64,000 nucleotides of DNA, taken from Gorillibacterium timonense (GTDB lineage: Bacteria; Bacillota; Bacilli; Paenibacillales; NBRC-103111). The first letter of the stretch is position 1. Each line of letters begins with the position of its first letter. The stretch lies in NCBI RefSeq assembly GCF_001457415.1, contig NZ_LN881722.1, positions 434,001 to 498,000 on the forward strand. The letters are read 5' to 3'. Positions 8,359 through 17,084 of this stretch are shown here, in pieces. Made by a program: the position numbers and the translations under genes. Under the pieces are notes generated by a model. The model was not told where the DNA came from. It searched no databases and worked only from the letters and a program-made list of their open reading frames with translations.

Positions 8359-9372
8359 CTAGTTCTTTTCAAGCTCTACTTCCATCTCTCGTCGAAGCTC
8401 GACAAGGGCGGTCTCTGCCTCCCGTTCGGTTTGACGGATGAGGGGCTCTGCTGCTGCAAATCGTTCTTTTCCCTCTCTGAGCAATCGTCGAAGACCCTCT
8501 TCGAGCGCGTCCTCCTTCTTCTCATCGGTTTGCAGGAAGTCCTGGAGTCCGAAGCGGCTGAGCAGGCTGCTGACTTTGCCTTGCTTGCTGACGCAAAACG
8601 TTGGAACAAGCCCCCTCAAGGCGGCGAGCGCCGGATGCAGCTTGAAGCTGATCAGGTAATCACAGCTCTGAATGACGCTGTATACAAGCTCTAGCTCATA
8701 TTCCGGTTTAAAGATAGCTACGGAAGCTTGGGGAGCACCTGCAAGTAGGTGTTCCGTCAAATCCTTGCAGACCTTGTAGTCGGTGTAAGGGTTCACACTG
8801 TGATTTACCACGGGAATGAGCAGAATGTGATAGCCCTCGGAGGAAACTTTCCCGAGTATAGAGGCTAAACGAGCAGCTGGAAGATCGGGGTAAGCGTGAA
8901 CGCATACTCCGATGGTCGGCAGCCTGGAGGGACGATGAAGCGGCAGCCCGGGAGAACGATAAGCGAAGACCGGATCGGGCACAGTGTCAATCCGCGAATG
9001 CAAGCCTATGCGTCGTGCGATGGCAGCGGAACGTTCATCCCGTAAGTACAGCCCCTGGGTACCTCGAAGAAACCTCCGGTACTTTTCCACTTCGCTATCC
9101 GGCCAAGTCGACTCCGGGTAAGCATCGACAATCCCCACGCCATATACCCAGGCGGGCTTTGCTTGGAGCTTGGCAGGGAAGTAATAGGAATTGAAGGAGT
9201 AAGGGGTAATGAGATCTCCGCCGCCGATCAGAACCGCATCCACACCTTCCGGGTCGAAGGATGGATGCCAAGCGACAACCTGGTGTCCGGCCAATTGTTG
9301 ACGAAAGGTAAGGAGAAACAGCTCATCGCCGAAATTGCCCATCCCGTAATATCCGCATACTCCGATTTTCAT
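8359..9372 (-). CDS. Polysaccharide pyruvyl transferase family protein (CsaB-like)
   Basis: 337 residues with the family opening M-K-I-G-V-C-G-Y-Y-G-M-G-N-F-G-D-E, an A-V-L-I-G-G-G-D-L strand-loop and L-I-S-F-K-L-H-P-A-L-A-A-L in the C-terminal lobe (the S-x-K/R-x-H motif of the family). Enzymes of this family add ketal-linked pyruvate to secondary wall polymers. The pyruvylated polymer is the anchor for SLH domains such as those of the protein at 14106, which gives a plausible link (inference). Its ATG overlaps the TGA of the upstream glycosyltransferase (ATGA), so the two are translationally coupled. Confidence 0.85.
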   Translation of the reverse strand: MKIGVCGYYGMGNFGDELFLLTFRQQLAGHQVVAWHPSFDPEGVDAVLIGGGDLITPYSFNSYYFPAKLQAKPAWVYGVGIVDAYPESTWPDSEVEKYRRFLRGTQGLYLRDERSAAIARRIGLHSRIDTVPDPVFAYRSPGLPLHRPSRLPTIGVCVHAYPDLPAARLASILGKVSSEGYHILLIPVVNHSVNPYTDYKVCKDLTEHLLAGAPQASVAIFKPEYELELVYSVIQSCDYLISFKLHPALAALRGLVPTFCVSKQGKVSSLLSRFGLQDFLQTDEKKEDALEEGLRRLLREGKERFAAAEPLIRQTEREAETALVELRREMEVELEKN

Positions 9373-10952
9373 AACGATTCCTCCTCTTGTCCGCTGTCCT
9401 TCAGCAGAAAGGTTAACCGGGGACGGTCCAATCGATAGGGACGAGTGATCCGGCTGGCCAGCTTGATCAGAAACCGCCCGTTCTCCGGAAGACTCGATAG
9501 ATATGGCGTCAGGTCAAGGGCTAAGGAGTCGTCGATGCTTCGCTTTAGCGACATGTCGGCAAGCGGTCGGCATTCGGGCTTCGTCCGATCCGTAAGCCGT
9601 TCCAGCGGAACGCTCGGCTTCGCTACCGAGAGCTCCATGAGGGGAAGCGCGTCAGGTACGCCTCCCGGTGGGACATGGGCATCAAATTCCAAGTAAACGC
9701 GAAGCGGAGATCCCGGGAACAATCGGGTGTCCACAGAGAGGAAGGTCTCGTATACACCACCTGCTGGACAGCCGACATAAGGCGGATCTTGAAGGAGACA
9801 TTTGTCAGGGTAGTAGGAATTGACCGTCCGGAAGCGAAGCGGCAGCTGCTTGGTCCAGTACTTCTCCCATTCAGCGACAGGAAGGGAACCGGCCGCTTCG
9901 TTCTTCCAATCGGGAAAATGGTCGCCAAGCGCTTCTGAAATCGTCTTGAACCGCTCCTCCCAAGAGAACTGACGGGACCAAACGGACCGCTCCACATTCC
10001 TATCTGCCGACTCTAGGCAGGCCTCTTCCACTCTGAGGGCAAATTCATCCCGGTCATGGGCGATGAACACAGAGGGCTGCAAGGGAAGCACTTCAGGCAG
10101 AGGAGAGGAGACGACAGGCTTGCCTGCCGCCAAATATTCGTAGACCTTGACCGGATTGGTGCTCATCGTAATCCGGTTCAGGTGAAACGGAATGACGCAG
10201 ACCCGAGTCATACGGAGCAGAGCGGGAAGCTCCTCATATCTTCGGTAGCCCAGCATCACCACGTTGGGCCCAAGTGGACCGGTGTCCTCCCGCAAGGTCG
10301 GCCCGGCGATATAGAACAGCGCATCCGGCATGGCCGCGCTAGCCGCGCGAATCCAATCCTCGTTCACCCACGGGGCCCAAGCTCCAATGTAACCGATCAC
10401 GGGGCCGGAGTGCCCAGCGATCCTCTGCCAGGCGGAGTCCGCCTCCGCTTTTGCCGCCCCTGTCCTTGTACCGCTTTCGCTGCTGCCTTCGGCAAAATGC
10501 TCGTAATCACAGCCGTTTGGAACGAGGTAAATGGGCTTATTCGGGAGCAATTGGCGCATTTTCGTTTCCAGATGGGAGGCCGTACAGATGATCAGATCCG
10601 CGCTTGCCGCAAACTGCCGTTCTTCCTCCTCCCAATCAGGAAAGTCATCCACGCAATCATAGACGACACGATCAACGCCGAGTGTGCGGGCATGGGGGAG
10701 CTTTCGGCTCCAGGAGGTCCAGTACAACCTCCCTTCGGTAGGCAGGAGGGGCAGCAGCTCATCGACAAACGCGAGAGAATGACGGATCACCGCGATTCCC
10801 GGCTCGGGAAATTCGACAACCCGCCCCTCTTGGGCCGACTTGTTATAGAACATGATCGAATGCCCGTTTCTGGCGAATTGTCTCATGACTTGCTGGGGAC
10901 GCTGTACCATATAGGACCAGTCCAAGGTCGGCGGGTAGATGATCGTTCCCAT
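9369..10952 (-). CDS. GT-B glycosyltransferase with C-terminal beta-rich extension
   Basis: I start at ATG 10952 (MGTIIYPP), seven bases after AAAGGAG; a GTG two codons earlier is too close to the site. About 527 residues. The first ~370 are paralogous to the protein at 7185: M-V-Q-R-P-Q-Q-V-M, V-V-Y-D-C-V-D-D-F, Y-L-V-P-N-G-C-D, G-Y-I-G-A-W-A-P-W-V, V-K-V-Y-E-Y-L-A-A-G-K-P-V. The last ~155 residues are an extra beta-rich domain with no catalytic motif that I recognise, absent from the paralogue. It might bind carbohydrate. First gene of a two-gene operon with the pyruvyl transferase. Confidence 0.82.
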   Translation of the reverse strand: MGTIIYPPTLDWSYMVQRPQQVMRQFARNGHSIMFYNKSAQEGRVVEFPEPGIAVIRHSLAFVDELLPLLPTEGRLYWTSWSRKLPHARTLGVDRVVYDCVDDFPDWEEEERQFAASADLIICTASHLETKMRQLLPNKPIYLVPNGCDYEHFAEGSSESGTRTGAAKAEADSAWQRIAGHSGPVIGYIGAWAPWVNEDWIRAASAAMPDALFYIAGPTLREDTGPLGPNVVMLGYRRYEELPALLRMTRVCVIPFHLNRITMSTNPVKVYEYLAAGKPVVSSPLPEVLPLQPSVFIAHDRDEFALRVEEACLESADRNVERSVWSRQFSWEERFKTISEALGDHFPDWKNEAAGSLPVAEWEKYWTKQLPLRFRTVNSYYPDKCLLQDPPYVGCPAGGVYETFLSVDTRLFPGSPLRVYLEFDAHVPPGGVPDALPLMELSVAKPSVPLERLTDRTKPECRPLADMSLKRSIDDSLALDLTPYLSSLPENGRFLIKLASRITRPYRLDRPRLTFLLKDSGQEEESL

Positions 10953-10971
10953 GTTCACACTCCTTTCACGA

Positions 10972-11067
10972 TAGTACGCTGTCAGCCCTAATCGTGTGGA
11001 TATGAAATTCTGTCAATGAGCAGCAGATAGAGTGCAGAAACCACCGTTATTGAGCTGACAGGCGTAC
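10972..11067. repeat. MITE copy 1 (degenerate right end)
   Basis: Starts TA-GTACGCTGTCAGC (10972-10986) and ends GCTGACAGGCGTAC (11054-11067). The interior matches the copies at 51222 and 60242 in its first ~28 bp (CCTAATCGTGTGGATATGAA) and more loosely afterwards. An extra G in the right inverted repeat and loss of the flanking TA suggest an older copy. It lies just upstream of the glycosyltransferase promoter region. Confidence 0.8.
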
Positions 11068-11310
11068 CGGGTCTGTTCGAGACGCACGGATGCGCCGGAC
11101 CGGATGGTTTTATTGTATGGCCGAGAGAAGGAGAAGGGAGCGGCCTTCTTCCCGCATAACGGCCTCATTTCGGCAGTTTCGGTGTCTAGAAAAGGAACAG
11201 GAGTTGTTTAACCTGAAAGGCAAACGGGTATGAAAGGGTAATAGCGAGAGTCTCGAAGCAAGACGGCAAGAAACGGCTCGATATCCGGTGGTTTGTAAGG
11301 AGGGATGGAC

Positions 11311-11856
11311 ATGCATTCGTCCAGATGGCGTAAAAGTTTGTTAGCCTGCACAGCGGCGGCTGTGTTGGTTGGCGTTGGCCTGAAAACCTATGTGGCGGAA
11401 GGGGTCGTCGTTCCTTCCGGCTCCATGCTGCCGACGATCCAGGTGAACGACCGTTTTCTCATTGAAAAGCTCGTGCCTCTGACCCGCTTCGAATTCGGCG
11501 ATATCATCGTCTTTCATCCTCCGCTCGCGGACCGAGAGGACGAGCGCTTCATCAAGCGGCTGATCGGACTCCCTGGAGACACGATCGAGGTGAGAGACGG
11601 TTACTTATATCGGAATGAAGAGAAGCTCATTGAGCCGTACATACAGGAAAAGATGGACTATTCCTTCGGCCCTATAACCGTACCTGCAGGCCATTATCTG
11701 GTGCTTGGCGATAATCGCAATGTCAGCCTCGACTCCCATCTGTGGGACGATCCGTTTGTTCCGCAGAATCAGCTTATTGGAAAAGTCGTGTGTCGGTTCT
11801 ATCCGTTCGAAGATTTTTCCACGATGAAGACGGCGAGCGCGACCTTGGGTCCGTAA
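11311..11856 (+). CDS. sip: Type I signal peptidase
   Basis: ATG 11311 (MHSSRW) is preferred: AAGGAGGG ends seven bases before it, whereas ATG 11305 abuts the site. 181 residues with one N-terminal membrane anchor (about 10-28). The catalytic serine is S38 in P-S-G-S-M-L-P-T-I, and the general base is K82 in F-I-K-R-L-I-G-L-P-G-D. The conserved G-D-N-R-N-V-S-L-D-S box near the C-terminus is present; the usual 'GDNR..S.DSR' ends in H here. It removes signal peptides from secreted proteins such as the SLH protein at 14106. It stands alone. Confidence 0.93.
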   Translation: MHSSRWRKSLLACTAAAVLVGVGLKTYVAEGVVVPSGSMLPTIQVNDRFLIEKLVPLTRFEFGDIIVFHPPLADREDERFIKRLIGLPGDTIEVRDGYLYRNEEKLIEPYIQEKMDYSFGPITVPAGHYLVLGDNRNVSLDSHLWDDPFVPQNQLIGKVVCRFYPFEDFSTMKTASATLGP

Positions 11857-11983
11857 GAACCGAGTGGACCGAAAACTTTGACGTAGGCATGTGTGAAGTG
11901 GAGAGGGAAAGGGTAAGGTAAAGGTACATGGGGCTTGTTAAGTAGACCCAGCAACTTTCTGAATAGAAAGGGGATAGAAGGCG

Positions 11984-12442
11984 ATGACGAAGAAAATTCA
12001 GGCCTACTTCCAGACGGAAAATGACGCGCTATCCGCCAATACCCGGATTCAGACCTATGGAGCCGAATACTTGGAGGTATCGGAGCTGCCGGATGCGATC
12101 GGCCGAGATTCTAGGCTGTTGATCCCGATTACGACCGGTTTGACGGTCGGCGGTACACCTGGATCGACAACCGGCTATGGAGCGGGGGCAGCTGTCACAA
12201 CGGATTCCGCCGGAAGGGCAGCAGCCACCTATCTGGACTATGGGGAGAACGACGGCAGCAACGACGTTTTGAGCAACGGGGATCCGCTGAATGTCGGGAG
12301 CGATACGGTGGAGAACGATTATTATGCCGGAGATCGGTCCCTTCTCCGTTATGTATTGGCCGCAACGGTTAGGGATGAGGTTTATGCCGATGTGGTGGAG
12401 GCAATCCGCAGAAGCGGCGGATATGTCGAGGTGTTTGATTGA
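11984..12442 (+). CDS. Hypothetical protein with stress-protein-like N-terminus
   Basis: 152 residues starting after AAAGGGGATAGAAGGCG. Residues 1-40 (K-K-I-Q-A-Y-F-Q-T-E-N-D-A-L-S-A) look like the beta-alpha-beta opening of YflT/GS17M-like general stress proteins. The middle (about 50-110) is a low-complexity Gly/Ser/Thr/Asp stretch, and the end has a short amphipathic helix and a final strand G-G-Y-V-E-V-F-D. GGGTAA at about 11912 with a GTGTGA 14 bp upstream could be a weak sigma-B-like promoter. I do not recognise the family firmly. The 12460-12488 hairpin follows it. Confidence 0.6.
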   Translation: MTKKIQAYFQTENDALSANTRIQTYGAEYLEVSELPDAIGRDSRLLIPITTGLTVGGTPGSTTGYGAGAAVTTDSAGRAAATYLDYGENDGSNDVLSNGDPLNVGSDTVENDYYAGDRSLLRYVLAATVRDEVYADVVEAIRRSGGYVEVFD

Positions 12443-12459
12443 TTTGGCGTTTCGGAGTT

Positions 12460-12488
12460 GAAGCAGTCCGTTGAAACCGGGCTGCTTC
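12460..12488 (+). terminator. Hairpin terminator after the 152-aa gene
   Basis: GAAGCAG (12460-12466) pairs with CTGCTTC (12482-12488) with inner CCG/CGG. The T-run is poor (CGTTTATG), so termination may be partial. Confidence 0.5.
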
Positions 12489-12510
12489 GTTTATGACAGC
12501 TACAACAATA

Positions 12511-12565
12511 AAAGACAGAGCGGAAGGAAGCCTTGTTTGGGGCTTGTCCGGTCTGTCTTTTTCGT
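12511..12565. terminator. Bidirectional terminator between convergent genes
   Basis: AAAGACAGA (12511-12519) pairs with TCTGTCTTT (12552-12560), enclosing a second AAGCC/GGCTT stem. A/T tails lie on both sides, so it can serve both the rightward gene and the leftward DUF378 gene. Confidence 0.75.
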
Positions 12566-12597
12566 TTCCTCTTTTCCGATTCATCTTCTGGTGATTG

Positions 12598-12819
12598 TTA
12601 ACGGCGGGCTTCGGTCCGATCATCCTCGGCAACTTTCCCGTACAGGACAAAGCTGTAAATCGCCGCCAGCCCAACGATCACAAAGATGATGCGCGCCACG
12701 GTACTGTCCATACCCCCGGTTAAGCCGCCGACCAAATCCCATTGAAACAAGCCGACGAGCAGCCAGTTCAAGCCACCGATAATGAGCAGGGTCAGAGCAA
12801 GCACGTTCAAGCTTTTCAT
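12598..12819 (-). CDS. DUF378 family membrane protein
   Basis: 73 residues with two membrane helices. The first contains L-N-V-L-A-L-T-L-L-I-I-G-G-L-N-W-L-L-V-G and the second I-I-F-V-I-V-G-L-A-A-I-Y, the DUF378 signature (G-G-x-N-W and G-L-A-A-x-Y). A perfect AAGGAGG precedes the ATG by 8 bases. Function of the family is unknown. It is monocistronic. Confidence 0.85.
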   Translation of the reverse strand: MKSLNVLALTLLIIGGLNWLLVGLFQWDLVGGLTGGMDSTVARIIFVIVGLAAIYSFVLYGKVAEDDRTEARR

Positions 12820-13171
12820 CGAACGATTACCTCCTTGCGGCAGTTTTGCATGTCTTCAGCTTTCAGTATGGGTAAATCGCTTGTTTCTATACATTCGCTT
12901 TTGTTAGCGCTCCAATTGGAAATTGACCTTGGGAATAAACGATCTAAATGGTTCTTTATGATACGAATTGTATTGTTTTGCCAACGCATCAAAATTCGCA
13001 TGAAATCAAGCTTTTTTCGATCGTTTTCTTCAATAATTGATAATGGTTTTGTGAAAAAAGAGGCAAATAGGTCCAATAGTCTACAAAATGTATCAGCGAA
13101 TTGTGACTTTTTTCCTCATTGGATCGAAATTTGATGGTACAATTAGACAAAGCTTATAGGAGACTATGGAA
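12820..13171. other. AT-rich intergenic region ahead of the exopolysaccharide control module
   Basis: It contains the divergent upstream regions of the DUF378 gene (leftward) and the CpsB-like phosphatase (rightward). A TACAAT hexamer at 13138-13143 could be the -10 for the rightward gene, but no convincing -35 lies 17 bp upstream. No conserved protein is apparent in any frame. Confidence 0.4.
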
Positions 13172-13936
13172 ATGATTGATATTCACGCTCACGTTCTTCC
13201 ATTCTTGGACGATGGAGCAGCCGACTTACATGAGTCTTTAGAGATGGCAAGAATGGCCGTATTAGAAGGCATTCAAGCCGTTATTGCAACACCGCACCAT
13301 GCCAACGGTCAATTTGACAACGCAGCATCAGACGTTCGCAAGGCTGTCGCTTCTTTGCAAGATGAGCTTGAAGCTCACCGAATTCCGCTTCGGCTTTACC
13401 CCGGTCAAGAAATTCGGGGATATTCCGAACTCCTTCAAGATTGGGAGAGGGGCGCTCTCTTGACTCTAGCGGATACTTCGTATTTGCTCCTTGAATTTCC
13501 ATCCGGTCAAGTTCCGACGAAAGCGCTTGAATGGATTCACGAGCTGAGCATTTCCGGAATAACCGCTATTATCGCTCACCCGGAGCGGAACAAGGAACTT
13601 GCCGGTTCGCCGGATACGCTGGCTGGACTGATTGAAGCAGGAGCGCTCGCCCAGGTGACCAGCCATTCGCTCACCGGCGCATTCGGCCGCTCCATTCAGA
13701 AGAATGCCCTGCATATGTGTCGAAGTCGGCTGATTCACTTCGTGGCCTCCGATGCTCATAACGTCAAGCAAAGGCCGTTCGCTCTTCAAGAGGCTTTCTC
13801 CTTGCTGAAGAAAGAAGCGGGGAAAGAAGTAGCTGACATCTGCAGAGAGAATGCGGAGCTGCTGCTTTCGAAAGAATCGATTCCGTATCGACAGCCCCAA
13901 CTGGCTAAAAAGCGCTGGTCTTTTTTTGTGAAATGA
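13172..13936 (+). CDS. CpsB/YwqE-type tyrosine-protein phosphatase (PHP fold)
   Basis: ATG 13172 (MIDIHAHVLP) sits 8 bases after ATAGGAG; ATG 13166 is too close. 254 residues. The metal-binding PHP motifs are visible: H4 and H6 in D-I-H-A-H, D-D-G-A at 14-17, T-P-H-H in the second motif, I-A-H-P-E-R-N in the third, and A-S-D-A-H-N near the end. This manganese-dependent family dephosphorylates the tyrosine tail of BY-kinases, here most likely the kinase at 17053. It heads the polysaccharide locus, separated from the kinase by the SLH gene. Confidence 0.92.
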   Translation: MIDIHAHVLPFLDDGAADLHESLEMARMAVLEGIQAVIATPHHANGQFDNAASDVRKAVASLQDELEAHRIPLRLYPGQEIRGYSELLQDWERGALLTLADTSYLLLEFPSGQVPTKALEWIHELSISGITAIIAHPERNKELAGSPDTLAGLIEAGALAQVTSHSLTGAFGRSIQKNALHMCRSRLIHFVASDAHNVKQRPFALQEAFSLLKKEAGKEVADICRENAELLLSKESIPYRQPQLAKKRWSFFVK

Positions 13937-13996
13937 ATCCGTAAGCCTACATAATTCCATCAATATGTCTATTGTGTTTCAAAATGGGTATTTCTA

Positions 13997-14025
13997 TTGA
14001 CCTGGTTCAAGGTGAATGCTAGTAT
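13997..14025 (+). promoter_or_regulatory. Sigma-A promoter of the SLH-protein gene
   Basis: TTGACC (13997-14002), 17-bp spacer, TAGTAT (14020-14025). It is followed by an ~80-nt AT-rich leader and TAGGAGGG before ATG 14106, consistent with strong independent expression of an abundant surface protein. Confidence 0.7.
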
Positions 14026-14105
14026 TTTCCTTACCTTGCCATTTGCATAATTTTGAATCAGAGGCAATATTACCAATAAGTAGTAATAGGAGGGTATTAA
14101 CAAGA

Positions 14106-16217
14106 ATGAAGAATCACACGCGCAAAATCGTATCCACGACTTTGGCTGCCAGCTTGCTCATGGGTTCCATCGCAGGCTTGCCGCTCAGCACGAAGGGAGT
14201 CTTCGAGCACTTCGGCGCGAATAAGGCGTATGCAGCGGACACCGCCGCAACGCTCAAGGAACGCTTGGCGAAGATTCACGCGGAAATGACCGACAAGGAA
14301 AAGGAAGCAATCCGCACGGCCCGTACTGACTTGGACAAGAGCAAGCTTACGGGCACAGTAGAAATCGTCTGGCAAAAAATTATCGCTGAATACCCGGAAG
14401 CGAAAAAAGATGACGCTTTGAAGGGGAACCTGACGAAGCTGACTCAAAGCCTTCTGCTCTACTACGATACGGATCTCAAGGCCGTTGATAAACTGAAAGC
14501 GGATTACTCCACGCTGTTCAAGACTCTGGCCAGCTACACGGGGAAGACCGCACCGACCGTTGCAGACGGCAGCCAATTCGCTACCGAGCTGGAAGCGGCT
14601 CTGCGCAGTTCCATCAAGAACATACCGAGCAATACCGACTGGTTCACTTATCTGTCGACCAACCGGGAGACAATCCTTGCGACCGTCAAGAAAGCTTATG
14701 ACGGTAGCGAAACCAATACCGCTAAGGTTTTGAGGGCCTATAACATTAGTTCGAACGATCTGCTGTCCGTCATCCTCATGGCGAATGTAGAAGTACCAAG
14801 CCTGAAAGATGCAGAAACAGCCTTTATCAATGCTTACACCCGTATTTTGAACAAAGAGAACGGTACCACGACGGGGACTGTGGTTGTTCCTCCGGCAGCT
14901 GCGAACTTTGACCTGAATACAGCTAAAGCCGCGCTGCAAACTGTCGCGTCGAAGCTTGCTGGCTTGCTTGGGCAAGGAACGGACAACCAAGGACTGCGTG
15001 CCGCAACGGCTGCGCTTCAAGAGCTGCTGAGAACCCAAGCGGTCATTGATCTCTCTTCCAGCGTTACCGTTTCCGGTGATACGGCCAAGATTTCCATCAA
15101 CGTATCGAGCCTGGACTCCGTATTTGCCAACATTCAAGAGTTTGTCAAAGCCGCTAATGAGGCTCTCAAGAAAGCCGCTCCGGATGCCAAGCCGCTGAAG
15201 GCAGTCGTCACTCTGGACTTCAAGACTGTGAATGCGAAGACCGTAGAAGTGCCGATCACACAAGAGCTGCTGAAGAAAGCCGCTCAATACGGTATCGAAG
15301 CCATCGCCTACAAAGTTAACGGAGTCTCGCTTACCGTCGACGTCGATCAACTGAAAGCCGATACGGTGCTCAAGATCGCCGAAGTCGACTCTAAAGTCGT
15401 TACGGATGCAACGGCCCTCGTCTCTGTATCCAAAGCTTACTCGTTCACCTTTACCGCTGCCGGCAAAGAAATCAAGGAATTCGCCAAAGCAGTTGAAGTT
15501 CGCGTACCGGTTACCGTTCCGACGGGAGTGGACAGCGAGCTGCTGTCGCTGGCGAAGATCGACAACTCGGCGATCGTCTTCAAGGGCGGGTTCTACAACC
15601 TGAACACGAAGGAACAGGTTACTCCGAACAAAGGGTTCTCTACCTATACCGTTGTAGAGAACAAAGTGAAATTCAACGACGTAGCCAGCGTGAATGCCTG
15701 GGCTGGCAAGCAAATTTCCGTAGCCGCCGCCAAGGGCATCGTGGAAGGACGCGGCAACAGCCAGTTCGTTCCGAACGGCAACGTCACCCGCGCCGAATTC
15801 GCCAAGATGCTGGTCAAAGCCTTCGGACTGGAGAATGAAGCTGCGAAGGAATCCTTTACAGACGTGAAGGACAACGATTGGTTCAAGCCTTATGTGGCGG
15901 CAGCCGTAGAAGCAGGCCTCGTTACCGGTAAGTCGGCAACGACTTTCGATCCGAACGCCAAGATCACCCGCGCCGAGATGGCCACGATGGCAGCCCGCGC
16001 TCTTGTGAAGGTCTATGACTACAAGAACGTCGCTGATGTGAAAGGATCGCTCGCTTCGTTCAAAGACGCTTCCAAGATCCACTCGACTCTGCAAGCCGGA
16101 GTAGCACTGGCCGCGGAGGAAGGTATCGTCGTAGGAAGCAACAACCAGTTCAAGCCGGAAGATTCCGCTACTCGCGCAGAGGCAGCCGTTATCATCTACC
16201 GCCTGATCAATCAATAA
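14106..16217 (+). CDS. Secreted SLH-domain surface protein
   Basis: Start ATG 14106 (MKNHTRK) behind TAGGAGGG; the frame extends upstream without a site. 703 residues. A Sec signal peptide covers residues 1-43 with a cleavage motif A-Y-A|A. The central region (about 50-515) is helical and beta-rich, with no recognised enzyme motif. The last ~175 residues are three SLH units, two with the consensus ending N-x-x-V/I-T-R-A-E-F/M-A and the third with S-A-T-R-A-E-A-A. SLH domains bind pyruvylated secondary wall polymer; the pyruvyl transferase at 8359 could supply that decoration. It may be the S-layer protein or a wall-associated partner of the polysaccharide machinery that surrounds it. Confidence 0.92.
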   Translation: MKNHTRKIVSTTLAASLLMGSIAGLPLSTKGVFEHFGANKAYAADTAATLKERLAKIHAEMTDKEKEAIRTARTDLDKSKLTGTVEIVWQKIIAEYPEAKKDDALKGNLTKLTQSLLLYYDTDLKAVDKLKADYSTLFKTLASYTGKTAPTVADGSQFATELEAALRSSIKNIPSNTDWFTYLSTNRETILATVKKAYDGSETNTAKVLRAYNISSNDLLSVILMANVEVPSLKDAETAFINAYTRILNKENGTTTGTVVVPPAAANFDLNTAKAALQTVASKLAGLLGQGTDNQGLRAATAALQELLRTQAVIDLSSSVTVSGDTAKISINVSSLDSVFANIQEFVKAANEALKKAAPDAKPLKAVVTLDFKTVNAKTVEVPITQELLKKAAQYGIEAIAYKVNGVSLTVDVDQLKADTVLKIAEVDSKVVTDATALVSVSKAYSFTFTAAGKEIKEFAKAVEVRVPVTVPTGVDSELLSLAKIDNSAIVFKGGFYNLNTKEQVTPNKGFSTYTVVENKVKFNDVASVNAWAGKQISVAAAKGIVEGRGNSQFVPNGNVTRAEFAKMLVKAFGLENEAAKESFTDVKDNDWFKPYVAAAVEAGLVTGKSATTFDPNAKITRAEMATMAARALVKVYDYKNVADVKGSLASFKDASKIHSTLQAGVALAAEEGIVVGSNNQFKPEDSATRAEAAVIIYRLINQ

Positions 16218-16236
16218 GAAACAACTGGTAGCAGCA

Positions 16237-16279
16237 GGTAACTTCTCTCCGTGCCTGTGGGGGAGGAGTTACCTTTCCT
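16237..16279 (+). terminator. Terminator between the SLH gene and the Wzz-like gene
   Basis: AGGTAACTTCTCTCC (16237-16251) pairs with GGGGGAGGAGTTACCT (16260-16275), followed by TTCCTTTC. It lies upstream of the Wzz/kinase operon and could also attenuate read-through into it. Confidence 0.7.
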
Positions 16280-16334
16280 TTCAATTATGAGTAGAAGACT
16301 GTGTTCATCTACACAGCAAGAGTGGGGGTCACTA

Positions 16335-17084
16335 ATGGAATTGGAAGTCAAGGACTACGTGAGGATTTTGCGCAAGAGGCTTGTTCTCATCGTGTCCATC
16401 ACCCTGGTCTGTACGCTTGCGGCCGGCTTGATCAGTTATTTTGTCTTATCACCGGTTTATGAAGCGTCCACCAAGATTATCGTGAAATCCAACGAGCAGA
16501 CAGGGATCACACAACTGGACATCAATGCGATCAACAGCAACTTGAAACTCATTGATACCTACAAGGAAGTGATCAAGACACCCGCTATTATGGATGCGGT
16601 CGTAGCCAAACATCCGGAATTCAACGTAACATCGGAAGAACTGATCAAGAAGGTGCGCGTCAGCTCGGTGAACAACACGCAAGTCATGACGCTGGTCATT
16701 CAAGACGAGGATTATAACAAAGCGGCCAAGATGGTCAACGCCGTCTCCGACGTCTTCAAGCTGGAGATTCCCAAGATCATGAAGGTCGACAACATCACGA
16801 TCCTCAACCAAGCCAAGCTGAAGGACGACCCGAATCCGGTGAAACCGAATAAGGTCATGAACACCGCCATTGCTTTCCTGCTCGGACTCTTCGTCTCCGT
16901 CGGACTCGCGTTCCTGCTGGAATTCCTGGACGATTCCGTCAAATCGGAAGCCGATGTCGAAGCTCTGCTCGGTATGCCAACACTCGCCGCTATCGCCCGT
17001 CTGAAGCCGGAGGATTACAAGACTCAAGCTTCCGAACAACAAGTTAAAGCAGGTGTTAAAGAACATGCCTCCCTCAACCAATAA
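16335..17084 (+). CDS. Wzz/CapA-type chain-length regulator and BY-kinase adaptor
   Basis: ATG 16335 (MELEVKDYVRIL) follows GTGGGGGTC. 249 residues. The architecture is that of Gram-positive Wzz adaptors: N-terminal helix about 18-40, an extracellular region with the conserved L-S-P-V-Y-E-A-S-T-K-I strand, and a second helix about 175-200 preceded by the Pro-rich D-D-P-N-P-V-K-P-N-K-V. The cytoplasmic tail of such proteins activates the cognate kinase. It overlaps the kinase gene by about 30 bp, so they are translationally coupled. Confidence 0.9.
   Translation: MELEVKDYVRILRKRLVLIVSITLVCTLAAGLISYFVLSPVYEASTKIIVKSNEQTGITQLDINAINSNLKLIDTYKEVIKTPAIMDAVVAKHPEFNVTSEELIKKVRVSSVNNTQVMTLVIQDEDYNKAAKMVNAVSDVFKLEIPKIMKVDNITILNQAKLKDDPNPVKPNKVMNTAIAFLLGLFVSVGLAFLLEFLDDSVKSEADVEALLGMPTLAAIARLKPEDYKTQASEQQVKAGVKEHASLNQ

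Noticed and set aside
12816-13076. 86-codon minus-strand frame in the AT-rich gap before the phosphatase gene
   Set aside because: It runs into the leader of the DUF378 gene and lacks a start signal; likely chance in AT-rich DNA.
14097-16214. 705-codon open frame on the minus strand
   Set aside because: It is the exact antisense of the SLH-protein gene, has no ribosome site, and the residue pattern is that of a GC-skewed shadow frame.
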